Source: Glossina fuscipes
Taxonomy: Eukaryota; Arthropoda; Insecta; Diptera; Glossinidae
NCBI RefSeq assembly: GCF_014805625.2
Contig: NW_024003726.1
Location: 1,486,968 to 1,550,967, forward strand
Reading direction: 5' to 3'
DNA: 64,000 bases
Below the pieces are notes generated by a model that saw only the letters and a program-made list of their open reading frames with translations, ran no database searches and was not told where the DNA came from. A program made the position numbers and the translations under genes. Shown here in pieces: positions 1-13,169 of the stretch (positions are counted from its first letter, which is position 1; each line of letters starts with the position of its first letter).

Positions 1-324
1 TTTATTGCTAGTGATCGTCTTTTCAGCTGCTGAAGCTTCGGGTTGAGTGAGAAATTCCTTAACTTTTTGTATGTGTCCTACTGTAAATGCGTGTTGTTGG
101 ATATTTACTTGTGGTAGTTCGCATAGACGACAGTCGCTTACAGTGCTACTGTTAATCTCTGCAGTGTTTGCAATTGGGAAAAATGAGTTTGATGTCTTGT
201 TTTGTAGGTTGACGGTGTTGCTATCAGTGTTGTCATCCGCAAAATTAGACAGCTGTCGTTGTTGTAGCTGTCGCTGCTGATTGCGTGACTTTTTATCTTT
301 GGCTCTAGAGTTTTGGAACCACAC
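1..324 (-). CDS. zfh2: zfh2 exon (third homeodomain end, C-terminal Cys/His module; partial, continues beyond window)
   Basis: Exon begins after the acceptor TATAG at 325-329 and reads 108 codons to the window edge without a stop. It opens with VWFQNSRAKDKKSR, the end of helix 3 of the third homeodomain, and joins in phase 0 to the exon ending at 11,146 (...KKRVVQ). A Gln-rich linker follows, then CRLCELPQVNIQQHAF and GHIQKVKEFL, the Cys/His module that closes Zfh2-family proteins. The ORF is still open at base 1, so the true C-terminus lies outside. The family is a nuclear DNA-binding regulator of neural and appendage development in Drosophila. Identification rests on the order of fingers and homeodomains across all exons; very secure. 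Confidence 0.95.
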   Translation of the reverse strand, partial: MWFQNSRAKDKKSRNQQRQLQQRQLSNFADDNTDSNTVNLQNKTSNSFFPIANTAEINSSTVSDCRLCELPQVNIQQHAFTVGHIQKVKEFLTQPEASAAEKTITSNK

Positions 325-398
325 CTATAATCCCGACAGAAGTACATACAAATTTAAAGCTGAACTTATAATAAAAACGTTAGTTCCTTTAATTAGAT

Positions 399-452
399 AA
401 ACACACGCACACACACACACATATAAACACACGCACACACACACACATATAA
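399..452. repeat. CA-type microsatellite, duplicated block
   Basis: Two consecutive blocks of (CA)n interrupted by CG, each ending CACATATAA, so a roughly 27-bp unit is repeated twice. Confidence 0.9.
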
Positions 453-1129
453 GGCACTCGTGTGTAGCAACCAAGATCACGCACCGAACGCGTATACTAA
501 AAAAAGAGGCTAAAAGGAGGCAACAAGAAACACAAATGCAAATGTTACTCTAATAAAGAGCGGAAAACGCCAGCAACCAAAGAAATAGCCCTTTTTAGCA
601 GGAGTAAGCCCAGTGGCGCCAATTAAACAAATTTGACGGTAATGGCAGGAAAAGCAGGATAAAGCAGGAAAAATATCAAAAGGCATAAAAAGAGGCGACA
701 TCCTCAAAGAGACTAAAAATAAAAAGCATGTTATATCCTTAAACGCGATGGACAATAGTTTAATATATAAAAGGAGGATGGAAAAGATTTTTGAGGATAA
801 AACTACGGCGGGGTAGATGGTCAAGGGTGAAATAAAGGATCTGGGTAAAGTAAAAACATCATAAAAGACAGTCGCCACGGTCAGAAAGTAATTCAATCGC
901 TTACAAATAGCTAGTACTATTAAATGGTTGCGAAAAGCCTATGTCGGCATACGAACAACAGTTTTGTTTTTCCAAACTTAAATTATTAAAACAGTGTTAT
1001 TTGACGCCAAACTTAAAGTGTTAAAGCAGTGTCGTTAGACGCAGAGAAAATAAAAATAAAATCGGAGGTCTGAAAAATAAGGGGATGGCAGGAAATAAGC
1101 TACTTAATCAAAAATGGCAAAAATAAAGT

Positions 1130-3100
1130 CAACACAAGCAAACTCTGCTTAAAATGTAGCGAAGAAGACTATGCTAAGCAATGCAAAAATGGCGCGTAGT
1201 AAACAAGATGCAGAAAGATAGGGCAAGACCAAGTATAGTCATTGACAAAACAAAGACAATACTTAAGCAGCTATTTGGATGCCTCCCAGAAGATAAAGAG
1301 ACCAGGAACTCTGCAAACTTTACAAATAGTTTGAAGCTAATTTAGCGAAAATGTGAGATATAAATGGCTATGCTCATAAGCGAAAAAATTTAGTATGGTG
1401 GTGAAGCAGTACTGGTCAAGGCGGCTAGCACTTTCCTCAGCAATAAATAGGCATACACATCTGTTATCAAAAATTTACAGTTTTTAATCCAGTCAATGAA
1501 CCTTGTATTCGTTGGGGTGAATTTATTCCCACAGAGGCGAACATGTTGCCAACGATAGACAACCGGAAAAATAGTGGACTTACTTCCGCAGAGAAAATAG
1601 CCATAGTCATAAAACAAATCAAACAAAAAAAGGTGCAGTTCCCTCTGATATCTCCAAGAGCACTATAAAGAAAGCCATTTTAACAAAATCTGGGAAATAT
1701 TTATATATTTTCAACATTAAGAAACCAAAATTTTTCCCGGAAAAGTACGGGTGCTTATACCGCAGCGCATCTCCTTATTTGCCTGTTGGACACGATAAGC
1801 AAAGCTCGCGAACGCGCAAAAGAAGCGCTTAAGAGTTGAAAGTTATCGTCAGAATGCCAATTTAGATTCAGAAGAACGAAAAACATTGCATACACAGAAA
1901 ATATGATCGCCAAATACCAGCGGACGCTACAGAAGAAAAACGTTGGATGTAAGGCAAGAGAAAACAAATACAACTTAATAATAACGTTTGACAGCAAATA
2001 TGCTTTCACCCCAGAAACTTTGTATTGTATCGTCGCCGCCCTCCAGGAAAGAAGACTCCCACATCATCTTATAAATATTATAGCTAACTATTTTAACGGT
2101 ATGACTTCGGTATGAACGTGAAGAACAGTTCAGTAGACGATGGATTACTGGATGAGTAGCTCAGGAGTCAGTTCTAGGCCGTGTACTATAGAATGTTATG
2201 TACATTAACATTCGCAGAGAGAGTTTTAATCATGAATTTTGTAATAACAATCGAAGCAAAGTCTCAAGAGGAAATCAACGCTCTAGCAAATGGCACAACC
2301 AAAATTGTTAAAAAATAGACTCAGTGAGTTGGTTTAAGGCTAGCAGAAAAAAAAATGGTCGCAAAGAATCGCAGAGAAGAAGGCGGATAATTTACACTTC
2401 AAATATGCACCACCACCACATGTTCCCAAGACCCCATAGTACAGTTGTGGGTAAAGATCATATAGATGCTTATGAAAAAAGCAGATATAACAAGAACGTA
2501 GAAACTTGATGGCAAAAGAGGTAATAGCAACTATATTGCAGGACACTTCCTTTTGACAATATGTGCTCAACAAATCATCGTACACTATAGGCATTCAACA
2601 GCACGCTGACTCTTTCGTCTAAGAGTGTGCGCCGCGTATCATATGGTGTCGGTAGACATGGAATTCGTTATCGCTGGTACAGTGCTAACTAACTGCGGGC
2701 CAAGGAATGCATTCGCAAAGTCGAACTATACCATATGCAAACTGGCGCGGATAAACGGCAAGCGAAACTCGTTGTTCTGAAAGAATGGCTGCAACGTTAT
2801 AATAGGTGGAATAAAAGTAATTGGACGTATCGACGCGTGTCAGATTGCGACAATAGTTTAGAAGACAGTATGCTGAGGTTGGATACCGCTGAACGCAATG
2901 ATTAAGCGGTCATACTTACTTCCGAACGTACTTACAGAAATTAAAGATAGAGCATACGCGATTTTGTGACTTATCATAGGTTGTTTGTTCGTCTGAAATA
3001 CCAAGACAGGCAAAAGCGACTACATACAAAAAGTGAGACTTGCCTCTTTCCAACAATCTCGTGGCCAATATGTTAAACGACCTGAGAAAATTTTAAGGAG
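1130..3100 (+). mobile_element. R1-like non-LTR retrotransposon (LINE) relic
   Basis: Disrupted plus-strand fragments appear in the expected order. A CCHC-like piece at 1,140-1,190 (KLCLKCSEEDYAKQCKN) precedes reverse-transcriptase pieces: CLLDTISKARE near 1,780, then TFDSKYAFTPETLYCIV and LINIIANYFNGMTS at about 1,985-2,110. These correspond to the LDVKNAF and ISxYF blocks of R1-clade elements. The post-RT region follows at 2,636-2,860 (YHMVSVDMEFVIAGTV; ARECIRKVELYH; NWTYRRVSDC). Many stops and frameshifts show it is dead. It lies antisense to zfh2 in the large intron. Clade assignment is from motif memory only; no ends or target duplication found. Confidence 0.75.
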
Positions 3101-6100
3101 TAGAATTATTGGACGGAATAATATTAATTAACAACGTCGGCTCATAGATTGTGCCTAACTGGGATAGGCGTATAGGTGATATTTAGCGCGTTAAAATTTC
3201 TGTTCATAGATACCGCACAAGCTGAACTCGTCAAGTGGTATCGTATCACGTTGCACATATGGTGACCATGCCGCTATTATGACGGCTATGCCTAAGAGCA
3301 CTAGAAAGTCAAAAAGCATCGCTACAAAACAGCACAAGCAAACTACATCCACATTATTGATGGGTCGAAATGGCTACTTTACTAAAGAAATATTTCTAAG
3401 CTATAAGCAGAAAGTCGAAAAGGAAGTGAGCCGAAACATACGCTAGCAGGCATCCAATCGCATAAAGCCAGAGCCATCCAAAATATTCCCAATAATTGTC
3501 TAGCGACGCATTGGTCGCTCATGCCACAGTTGTTATATGGCAAAAATTTGGAAGGAAAGTAAACTACACCTAATTATAAAAACAGTAAAGAACATAGTGT
3601 ACGCTTGTTGCGACGTTAATAAAGGAATAACGTACATTATCTACCTCAATGAAAGCAGTAGCAAACAAGATGAAAAATAACTATTGCATAGGTCAACATA
3701 TGACAGAAGAGAAAAGAGTCCGGCATGATAATGATGCTAGGCGTAAAGAACGTTCCTACATAGAATAGTTTTTTTTAAAAATAAAAACATGTTAATTTAG
3801 AAAATCTTTTTTAAATGGTTCATGGACGATTACACATTTTCCTATTTTTTGGAAATTTTTTGTATAGCATGCCTGCATGTTTTGCCACGAGGACTTAATT
3901 GAATTTTTTAAAACCTTGGTACGAATCGAAGCGCTACTCAGCGAACGCGTGACCCATGGACGTAACCAAGTGGTAACAGGAGAAAGTAGTAAACAGAGAG
4001 CAGCGCAAGAAGGTCTTGCAGCCGATGTGAACGGGATGCTTTAGTAATCTTATGATCTTCTGAGTTTGGAACTCTCAAAGTAGATTTATATTTCATTTTC
4101 AATAATGGTATAGAGTAAACACGACTTTTTTTTTGTATTGATTGACCAAAGAGAGACAAAAATATTATGCGCGAATGCTACATATTTGCCAGAAACGTGG
4201 ACATATTGAATAAAAAAAAAAAAACAATATCAAGCAAACATATTCTAAATTATTCACGTACGCCCATTCCACATTTGTTGACAGCACAATAAACTACGAT
4301 AAATCCCAAATTTTTATACTAGAAACACCCTTCGGTTTCTCAAATCTCAAACCCTACATTGGTAAAGCTAGAAGTTTAGGGGGCTGAAACCATATTTTAC
4401 CTGTGCTAAGTATATTGGAAACTTCTATATGTCTAATTGTTAAAGGTGACCTATCGAACAGGACGTTGTTGTACTAGGCATTAGAGGATAATCAAAAAAA
4501 ATTCATACGCGTCTTACAAGATTGTTTGCTAATTCCTTTGCTAGATTCTTCGCCTACTATCATAGTTTAGGTCTTATGTCGAATTCGCCAAATGTCTATA
4601 AAAATTGTTAGCTGAGAGACTACAAGAAAAAAGTTATAACTGGCTGTGGAAAAACTGGAAGTAGCCCCCACACAGTTTTCTCCCACGCATCGATGACCGA
4701 ATGTTGGATTTTACGCACACTAACGTAGAATGTCGCCAAACAAGTCGAATGCCGAGTTAAATTGATAAATGGATGCTGATGACCAAAATCCAAAGTGCAA
4801 ATTATTATTATTAAAGGTGTTTATTGAACAGAAGCACATTCCATCGTCTGGTGTTTGTGGCCGAAGAAAGAGGGGCAATCTGAAATACCCAATTCAGGTA
4901 TATTAGACCATCCTCTGCAAAGGACGCCAGGCAGCATGTACTGTGACTTTCAACAGGCAATAGAACCGGAGCACGAAGTTAGGGCGGCGACGGTCTTACA
5001 ACGTTCTGTATTCAGCTGGCTGGGGCAACATTGTGTAAAGTAACAGAATACAATGCACAGTCCTTCAGTCACCGCTATGAAGTGTAATGTGCAAAAATAT
5101 ACTCTAGTTTTCCACACTCACCCACATTTTTATGACAAGCCGCATACGGGTACAATGGGTTGTACGCTGAAATTAAGTAAAGAAGGGAGTAGTGGGGTAC
5201 GTTCGAATGGAAAGTGGAAAAGTGCAGAACGTTGGGGAAGATGATTGGTAAACTGAAATTAACCATCAATTTTCCTCTCCTTTCCATGGGATAACCTCTA
5301 TTCGGCAAGCCTTGAGATTGAAAGCCACAATTGTTCACACGATGCAACATAGCATAAACATAAATGGGTTAGACCTAGCAAACGAAGAAATGAGGGTGAT
5401 GCGCGCAAGCAAAAAAAGGGTAAAAAACTTGAAGACCTGTGCGACTAGCTTTTTGTCTTCTGCAAGAGTATCACCGCGTGCAATAATTAAGGACTAGTTA
5501 ACTTTCAAATAGCGCGCACATCATAACATCTTAGACTAGTTAACCAGTTTTCAGACCGTTTCTAGATCGATCACAGTAGTGATCGTAGTAACAAAGGCTG
5601 TTGAAATCCTGTCGAATAAAACGAAATGCATCGAAGAAAAAGAACCATGGAGAAGGTACATAGTGGATCGTTTTCAAGAAGAAGGACGGCGTAACTTAAA
5701 TGAATAAGTGGTACGTACTCTGACCTTAGTGAACAGATGTCAAGCATTCTGGGGGATTGGAGCAGAGGGCAGGGACGTTAAAAAGTTTCCAGCTTACGGA
5801 TGGCCTTAATAGGGCCCTCACTTACAAAATTACGGATATACCTAAAAATCCGAAGGTTTTTAAGACCGTTTCCCACTTTTCGACGAAGATTCTCGAGAAA
5901 CTATGATTACTCGACGAATAGGGCTATGACTATAACGGTATCTGATGAAAAAGGGTATAGAGAGAAGAGGGCACGGTAATTAGTACTTCCACTGAGACGC
6001 CACCAGATGTAGCTTTAGCGAAAAAATTTCATTGCCATGGCTATTGCTAAGAAACGCTACAGACAAAGTGAGTGTATGGGGTACGGTCAGTTTGCAATTG

Positions 6101-6112
6101 CTATGGATGGCT

Positions 6113-6150
6113 ACACACGCACACGCACACGGGCACACATACACGCCTTA
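6113..6150. repeat. CA microsatellite
   Basis: Run of ACACGCACACGCACACGGGC-type dinucleotides followed by TA-rich sequence. Confidence 0.85.
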
Positions 6151-8934
6151 TATACATTTCAATATATTTAGCATCTATATATAAGCATTTAGCATTAAAC
6201 AAATTATATACATGCATTTATAATGTAGGATATTACCCATTAATTATATATATATATGTAATAAACTGAAAAATACAAACGAAAAATGGTATATTCGCAT
6301 TAGACCGAATTATCTTGTACCCACCATACCTTCGTTGATACAAGAAGAAACTTCCTCCATTTTTCGATAGCTGGCTTATTTGAAATCTAATGTTATGTCG
6401 AAAGCAAAATTTCCCATTTCTTCCTTCCATATGATATCATTAGGAACTCGTCAGTAAAAATTTGTGTAGAAGCATATGTCTGTGGTATTGAGAATATAAT
6501 CGTGAAATCCGCACACGGACCGACATACAGAAAATTGGCTAAACTAACTCCCCTTCGTCGATCAAAATACACAGTCATAGACAAATGTGTATGACAAATT
6601 GAACCATACATCTATTAAAGTATATTAATTTGATAGAGAGTTTAATTTTTAGTTGTTAACGCTTCTTAGTAATGCTGCGCAGAAGATATTCTATAAAGAA
6701 ATTTTTCTTAAACTTTTGTGTTCTCTCGCTGTTTTGAAGTTGTGCACGAAATTTTTGTATAATATATTTGAATTATAGTTCTCTGCTAAACTCAATCCAC
6801 TAGCTAATAGTTTTCCTGATGGATAAGGGACGGTATTTAACTTCTGAAAAAAGCCATAATCGGAGAAAATCCGATTATAATAGCTACATTATTACAGTTA
6901 CCAGGACAAATAAAGTTACAAAACGATGATAAATTTCCAGCAAGGGAGTGGTCAAGTTATTTTGTTAGATATGTACAAGTAAACATATTGTAGTAGGCCA
7001 ATGTCCACCATTAAATATCATAAACTACTCTATTTTTTTCGATATCGTTATTCATATAACCACTGGTCAAAATACGTCGTTATATGGGAAGTAGCCAAAA
7101 AACGGGTCCGAACCGTTTTCGACAGCTATTGTCCTTGTATCAAAAGAGGTCAATTTTATCAAATTTGGTCAAAATATTATGGTCTGTAGGTTGAACATGA
7201 GAAAATAAGACAAGCAGACAATTTAACAAGCTTGGATGGATTCAGAAAATAATTCAGAAAGTGCTTCTGAATCGATCAGTATAACAAAAGGTGGGTCTAC
7301 CTCAAGTCTTTCCAGGACGTACATCCGCACGAACTCAATATACAAAAGGTGGTGTAGAATATAATAAAAGAGGTAAGCTGAAACCTAGAAACGCCGCTTC
7401 TATTGACAAAGCCAAGTAGGACCAAGAGAGATTTAATCAAACCACCTAAACATAGCCAGAATGAAATGAACGGAAAATTGCCCGTACATGTATTTAATAA
7501 CTTGGTAGCCAAACCGAAGCGTAGTTTTATGGACGAAACAGCGTAGAAGGAGAACTTTTTGTTTAAAATTCAATATTGTTCATCATTAATTAATGCGCAT
7601 ATCATTGATCAGGTCTATTACTGAAAAAGCTGTTCACCTGGGCGACAACATATTTTTCCCCTCTTTTCATAGAGAAATGAATATATATATAACTGTCAGC
7701 GTTGGTGTGATTTTAAGAAACTTCCGAAATATATCATAATCCTTCAGTAAACTGGTCTAATATAAGATAGTGCGCCTGCTGTCGGTGAAGATATAAAATA
7801 TGTTGTGGAATTTCTCTATAATACGACTTAGAATTAAACTTCTATATCGTTATTGCAATGTCGAAAAATTTGATTAGTAAACTTGCGGTAACTTTAACTA
7901 ACTCGTCGAAAACGATCATTTTTAAGAGATTAAAAGAAAAAGCCGAAGACAGCCCAAAAGTAACAAATTTGATTGAATGGAAGTAAGGATTTAAATTTGC
8001 TTGATTAGTCGATTCAGACTAATCACAAAACGAACTACGAGAAGAAATACTACCCATAGAAAAAAAACTTTACCTAAAACTTGAATAGTAAAACGTATTA
8101 CGAGTTCTTAAAATTAAATTACAGCTTTACTTTAAACTTAGAAATGCTGAAACGAACAGCAGTCGCGGTAAAAAGTTCTAATAATAATATTTTTAAGTCT
8201 GCGTTTTATATAAACTGGTGGTACAAGTATACAGAACAGCTTGAGTTTTGATTTTCTGCTATAGAGAAAAATCAATTTTGAAATTTTTTTTAAAATATTT
8301 AGCGATTGTTGGTCTTTAGCGTGAAAAAGCGGGTGTGAAATAGTTCTAAATTTATTTATAGCATCAATCTCTTAGGAAAAAATGTTTCACATCAACCTTT
8401 TCCATTAAAAGCACAGTTTTTATTTATTATTAACTCCCTGATAAATCAATAATTTGAAACAAATTCGAGTGGATAATATTTCCGTGTTAACAACACACAG
8501 AAATGTGAGCTCTGGAGAAAATTTCCAACTCTAGCCAAGAATATAGAATGTTGCCACATAGTATCATTGATCTCGGGTAAAAGCGTTAAATTCGTGTAGT
8601 TGGAAGAATCTGCAAAACTCTCTTAATCTGAACACAAGCCGAAAATTCGTTTGTGTGTAGTTTATAAAAAATACGTAAAGATCAAATGATAAGTTTTACA
8701 AACTGTTAAATTAGAAGAATACCAATGATGCATTTTGAAAAAGTATCACTTAATAAATCTCCGCTCTAACACATTTATATTAAACAATACACTCTATTAC
8801 ACACTATTGAAAAACCCTTATGATTTCTGGACAGTACCAGCCTTCAAACGCTATATATATAAAATTATATAATATATAAATTTTAGTGACACCACTTTCG
8901 TGATTTCCAAAATAATGGCAAAAAAAAATTAAGT

Positions 8935-9410
8935 ATGCTTCGTAATACGCATTATGGAGTCTCATTATCAGAACAATTAGCCATTATGGAATTTAGACGC
9001 GGCCGTACAAGCATTGATAATGAGAAATGCTTTGGCCGCCCCAATTCGGTTGTTTCAGAAATTTTAATTAAAGTGAACCGATTTGGGAGACTGTAAACTG
9101 AAGTTCCGTGAGACATCGGAAACACTAAAGATATTAGAAGGCATTGTTTACTTTTTATATAAACATTTGACCATAACAAAGCTTTATTTAAAATGAGTGC
9201 CGCGCTTGCAAATTCAGAGCGCTGTTTGAAGCTAAACGTATTTCTTGCGTTGGTATGGACAATGGAAAAGATTTCTAGCTGAATGAGTAGCAGCAAGTGA
9301 CAGCCGTTCATACCAACCAAAAACTCAAAAATCCACTGGTAAGATTATGGCATCTTGAAGATACTTTGTTTATCGATTTTCTTCAAAAGAGATAAAGGAT
9401 TAACTGGTTA
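8935..9410 (+). pseudogene. Mariner transposase relic
   Basis: Pieces of a mariner transposase lie in order on the plus strand in shifting frames: EFRRGRTSIDNEKCFGRPNS near 8,990-9,050 (the F-x-x-G-R-x-S...GRP block), KLKFRETSETLKILEG at about 9,098, then KHLTITKLYLK-stop-VPRL at about 9,165, where TGG has become TGA in the conserved WVPRL motif. PKTQKSTGKIMAS follows near 9,320. Multiple stops show it is inactive. No inverted repeats located. It sits in the large zfh2 intron. Confidence 0.75.
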
Positions 9411-11145
9411 AATTAAATGAATTACACTACTTTAAGATCAAAGACAAACCATTCTACAAAAATTCACTGAAAGCTTAATGTAGTGTCGGAACGAGAGCGT
9501 GTGAGCGAATACAGCCAATTGTTAAAAAAAAAGGTTTTTCTTAGATGGACTGGAGACTTGTTGAGCGATGTGGCATATTGCCGATTTATTTCGAGGTAAC
9601 ATCCATTTATTCAAATATGGCTTGAAAGTTAACCGCATTGTTTTAAGTTCGTGTTCAAAGGAAAACAAAAGTGGTGGTATATATTAATTATAGACCCTAC
9701 GAACGTAAAATATCACACGCTCTTTTCAAAATTTTTGCACTCTAACTATTTAAAAGTTTTCGCAATATTGAGGCTTTCGAGAAATCAATGAAAAGATGAA
9801 ACGATGAATGATCAACTGAAAAAAATTTGTTTGGAAAATACTTGTTAAGTTTTTGTGGATATGCCATACGCTTGGTAAAACAACCAGTTTTCTGAATACG
9901 AATATAAAAAACTTTACTGGAATTTTATGAAATTATTATTCCTTTAATGTAAAAGCAAACCATATTTAGTTTTTCTTGATTGCTTGGATCTACTTTTAAG
10001 AATTTGAATTTGAGACGCAGAAGAACAGAAAATTTGTTTTTCACATCGCATTGCAGAGTAAAAATTCCAACTATTCAAATTCAATGCATAATTTGAAGAA
10101 ATTCCAATCTGAATCACATTGTAAGGCGCACATCACATAAATTTGTTTATTGTATCATCCTAGATGAGATTTGATAAACTTTTGTGTTTAATCTAATGGA
10201 CATATTTTAAATTCGAATTTTTTCATTCAGTTGATCTTCAAGATTGTTCGCAACTCACTCTAAGTATAGAATATATGAATGAAGAGGGTTCAAATGTTCT
10301 TTTCATTCTACGTACATATGTATATGTATGTATTGTTATGACATTTATATTGTGTTTATATATCTGTGGATATATTACATATATATTCAAATGTCATAAT
10401 TATAGAGATCTGGTGTCATTTCTCTTCAGGTGGGTGTGCAATATTTTCGATCAGCAACACATTACACAAGTTACTAGAAATAGAAAATAATAAACAAAAC
10501 AAAAACACAAAACATATAATAACATAAGGTATAACATAAAAAGTAAAATAACTTGCAACAAGAAGTTGGGTTAAGCTTAAATTGATTTTTTATACCCACC
10601 ACTACTACTATTGACATGAAAAAAAACTTTTGGAAAAATAATTTGCACATATATATAACAATATTCTACATACATATGTTCATCCGACAGTTGGTTGAAA
10701 AATAATGCAAAGATCGCATATGCTTTAAAAGTTAATCGAATATACTTCAGACTATGTTAACGTAACGCGATCTCATACATATACGAAAATTATACACCAA
10801 TTTTCTATTGTATTTATATATTCAGCAACTGTGTGCTCAAGAATGTAGGTTTCAAAAAAAGGTTTTGAGCTGAAAGAAAAAACGGGCCAACTTTTATGAA
10901 GTTTGAGAGGACCCATCTAGAACTTTGCTAGTTTGAGTGGGTAGCCGCAGCAGAAGAAACAAATAAACGGACAGGTTGATATAACCAAATCGAACTCGCA
11001 ATCCGTTCTGATCAAGAATATGTACCTTGTATTACGGTTCTAAGTGGTATATCTTTGCTTTATATACGTTTGTATACTCTAATATAAGTTCTGTGGTGGG
11101 CATAATAAATAAAAAAACCTTAAAGTTGAAGCACAGAATACTGAC

Positions 11146-13107
11146 CTGAACAACTCGCTTTTTTAAGTTGATCTTAGTAGCTATTTCCTCTAACATTTTG
11201 CGACTCGGATTTGACTCATTTTGGAAGCATTCGTACAAAAAATTCAATTGTTCCGGTAAAATAGTGGTGCGAAGTCTTTTACTTTGCTTATATTCTGGTA
11301 AATGTGGTTTCACTGTTGTTGTATTAACAATAGAGTCGAATGTTGGCCGTTGTTCTTGATCGGATACTAAAATATTGGGCGATGTAATTGGTGCTTTTTG
11401 ATTATTTGAATGGTATTGCGGTTGCTGTTTATTGTTGAGCGTAATAGATCGTTGCTTGTGTACAACAATAGAAGGACGAGCAGCCAATGCTTCTGCAGTT
11501 TGAGTGATTGGCAATGAAGCAGAAATTTCAGACGACGATGACAATTGGTCACGAGTTCTATGTCTTTTTTGGTTTGGCTTCACCTCTTCTAAACCATCTA
11601 ATTGATCTATATGCTCAAGATTTCTATTGCTAGTTTTTCTTTGTAAATCCAGTTTCTCGATCCTCCATGATGATTTATTGTTTATACTCTCATAACTAAT
11701 TTTATCACAGACTTTGTCTCCATGTGTTTGCTTATCGCTTTTAGCACTGTAATTATTATTACGCTCGTTATCGAACACCTTATTTTGTTCTGAATTTTGT
11801 TGCTGATGATGTTCCTCTTCAACATTGTCCTGACTCGTAAGTGAATGAAATAAATTGCTTTGTCTATTCACGTCTTCATCAAGAAAGTTAACATTACCTT
11901 CATCATCAACAGTGCTCTCGCTTTTTTGTTTCGTAAAGTTTTCATAACCCTCTTGTATGCTGTTGTTGGTTGGTGTCGACGCTACATCAAGCGTCATTTG
12001 TGGAGAGCCATCTATTTGAAAAAACTTTTTAGATTCAGAAAGCTGGTAATACTGCAATAAAAACTCCAAGCTAGGTTTGCTGTCTTGATTAAAATTTGTG
12101 CCTTGCTGTTGCTCATTCTTTAGATAATAGTGAAGTAAAAACTCGTAACTATTTCGCTTTTTTGATTCTGTCTGCTGATAAAAGTTCGCCAGAAATTCAA
12201 GATTCATTTCAGTATCTTGGGTATAGGATTGCTGCTGGTTATCAGTGATTTGATAACGTAAATTGGCACTGCCTTCGTTCTGCAAAAAGTATTGATACAA
12301 GAAATTATACTTTTTTGCCTGGGACTCATATTCATTGCCTGACAATGATATGCCATCCAGCGACGATGCATCGTCAGCGTTTGAAGAAGTTTCGGAATAT
12401 TTCCTTTTTTTCATAGGCGGTTGGGTTGTTTTTTGATGCTGCTGTTGTTGCTGTACTTGGGCAACTTGTTGTAAGCTTTGCAATATAGTTCCAAAGGGAC
12501 CATATGTGGCGGCTGCAACTGCGGCTACCGCTGTGTTTGGATCGGTTCCTGGATGCTGTTGGGAGGTTGATGCATACAAATTTAGATTCGGGTTAACCAA
12601 ATGCAACAGTTGATGTTCGCGCAACTGTTCAAAATTTGTGAAGGTCAGCTTACATTTATCGCAGTCGAACTTTTGATTTTCGGCGCTTGTTTTATATTCA
12701 ACAGATGGCGTACTGCTTGTATTACCTACTGGCGTTGGTCCGAATTCGCTTGCAGTATTAGATTTGTGAAAATTGGACGGGAGTAATTGAACATGCGTTG
12801 ATGAGGAAGGATGACCACCTGCTGCCAACAGCATCGCTGTGTTATTTACATCAGCCGATGAATTGGAGTCTTCAGAACTAAGGTTTTGTGCTAATTGCGC
12901 TGCAGCTATTTGTGCTTTAGCTGACTTTTTGTTATTCTCTTCTTTAAAGCAATGATTTTTTTGGTGACGTATTAATTCATAGTAACGCTGAAATACCAGA
13001 TTACATTTTTTGCATGCATAATTTATGTTTTGTTTCTTTTCTTCAGACTCGTACAGTGAGTTATTTGGCTGATTTTCATAAATTTTGCGCTGCTTTTGTC
13101 GCGCATT
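11146..13107 (-). CDS. zfh2: zfh2 exon (end of homeodomain 2, two finger-like modules, first part of homeodomain 3)
   Basis: Acceptor TTTTTTTTAG precedes 13,107 and donor GTCAGT follows 11,146; 654 codons, phase 0 at both ends. It starts NARQKQRK, completing homeodomain 2, then a C2H2-like unit ([11 protein letters not shown]...RHQKNH), a Ser/Ala-rich linker, and a second ([20 protein letters not shown]...H). A 120-residue stretch then repeats an FLxxYY-type motif four times ([46 protein letters not shown]). Long acidic, Asn/Gln-rich low-complexity sequence leads to the third homeodomain ([18 protein letters not shown]...), cut after KKRVVQ. No internal stops. The in-frame Met at 12,834 is not a start. 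Confidence 0.97.
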
Positions 13108-13169
13108 CTAAAAAAATAAATAAACGACGTCAATTTTCATTAGTGATTCAAAAACAAAGAAATACTCAC

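Larger units (their letters stand above)
325..11145 (-). other. zfh2 intron (10.8 kb) rich in transposon debris
   Basis: Donor GTCAGT sits below 11,146 and acceptor TATAG above 324. Contents I can support are an R1-like LINE relic (about 1.1-3.1 kb), a mariner relic (8.9-9.4 kb) and CA microsatellites near 0.4 and 6.1 kb. In 3.2-8.9 kb and 9.5-11.1 kb I see no host exon and no clearly assignable element. The block at 10,860-10,980 has the look of the degenerate non-coding dispersed repeats found elsewhere in the window. Confidence 0.85.
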
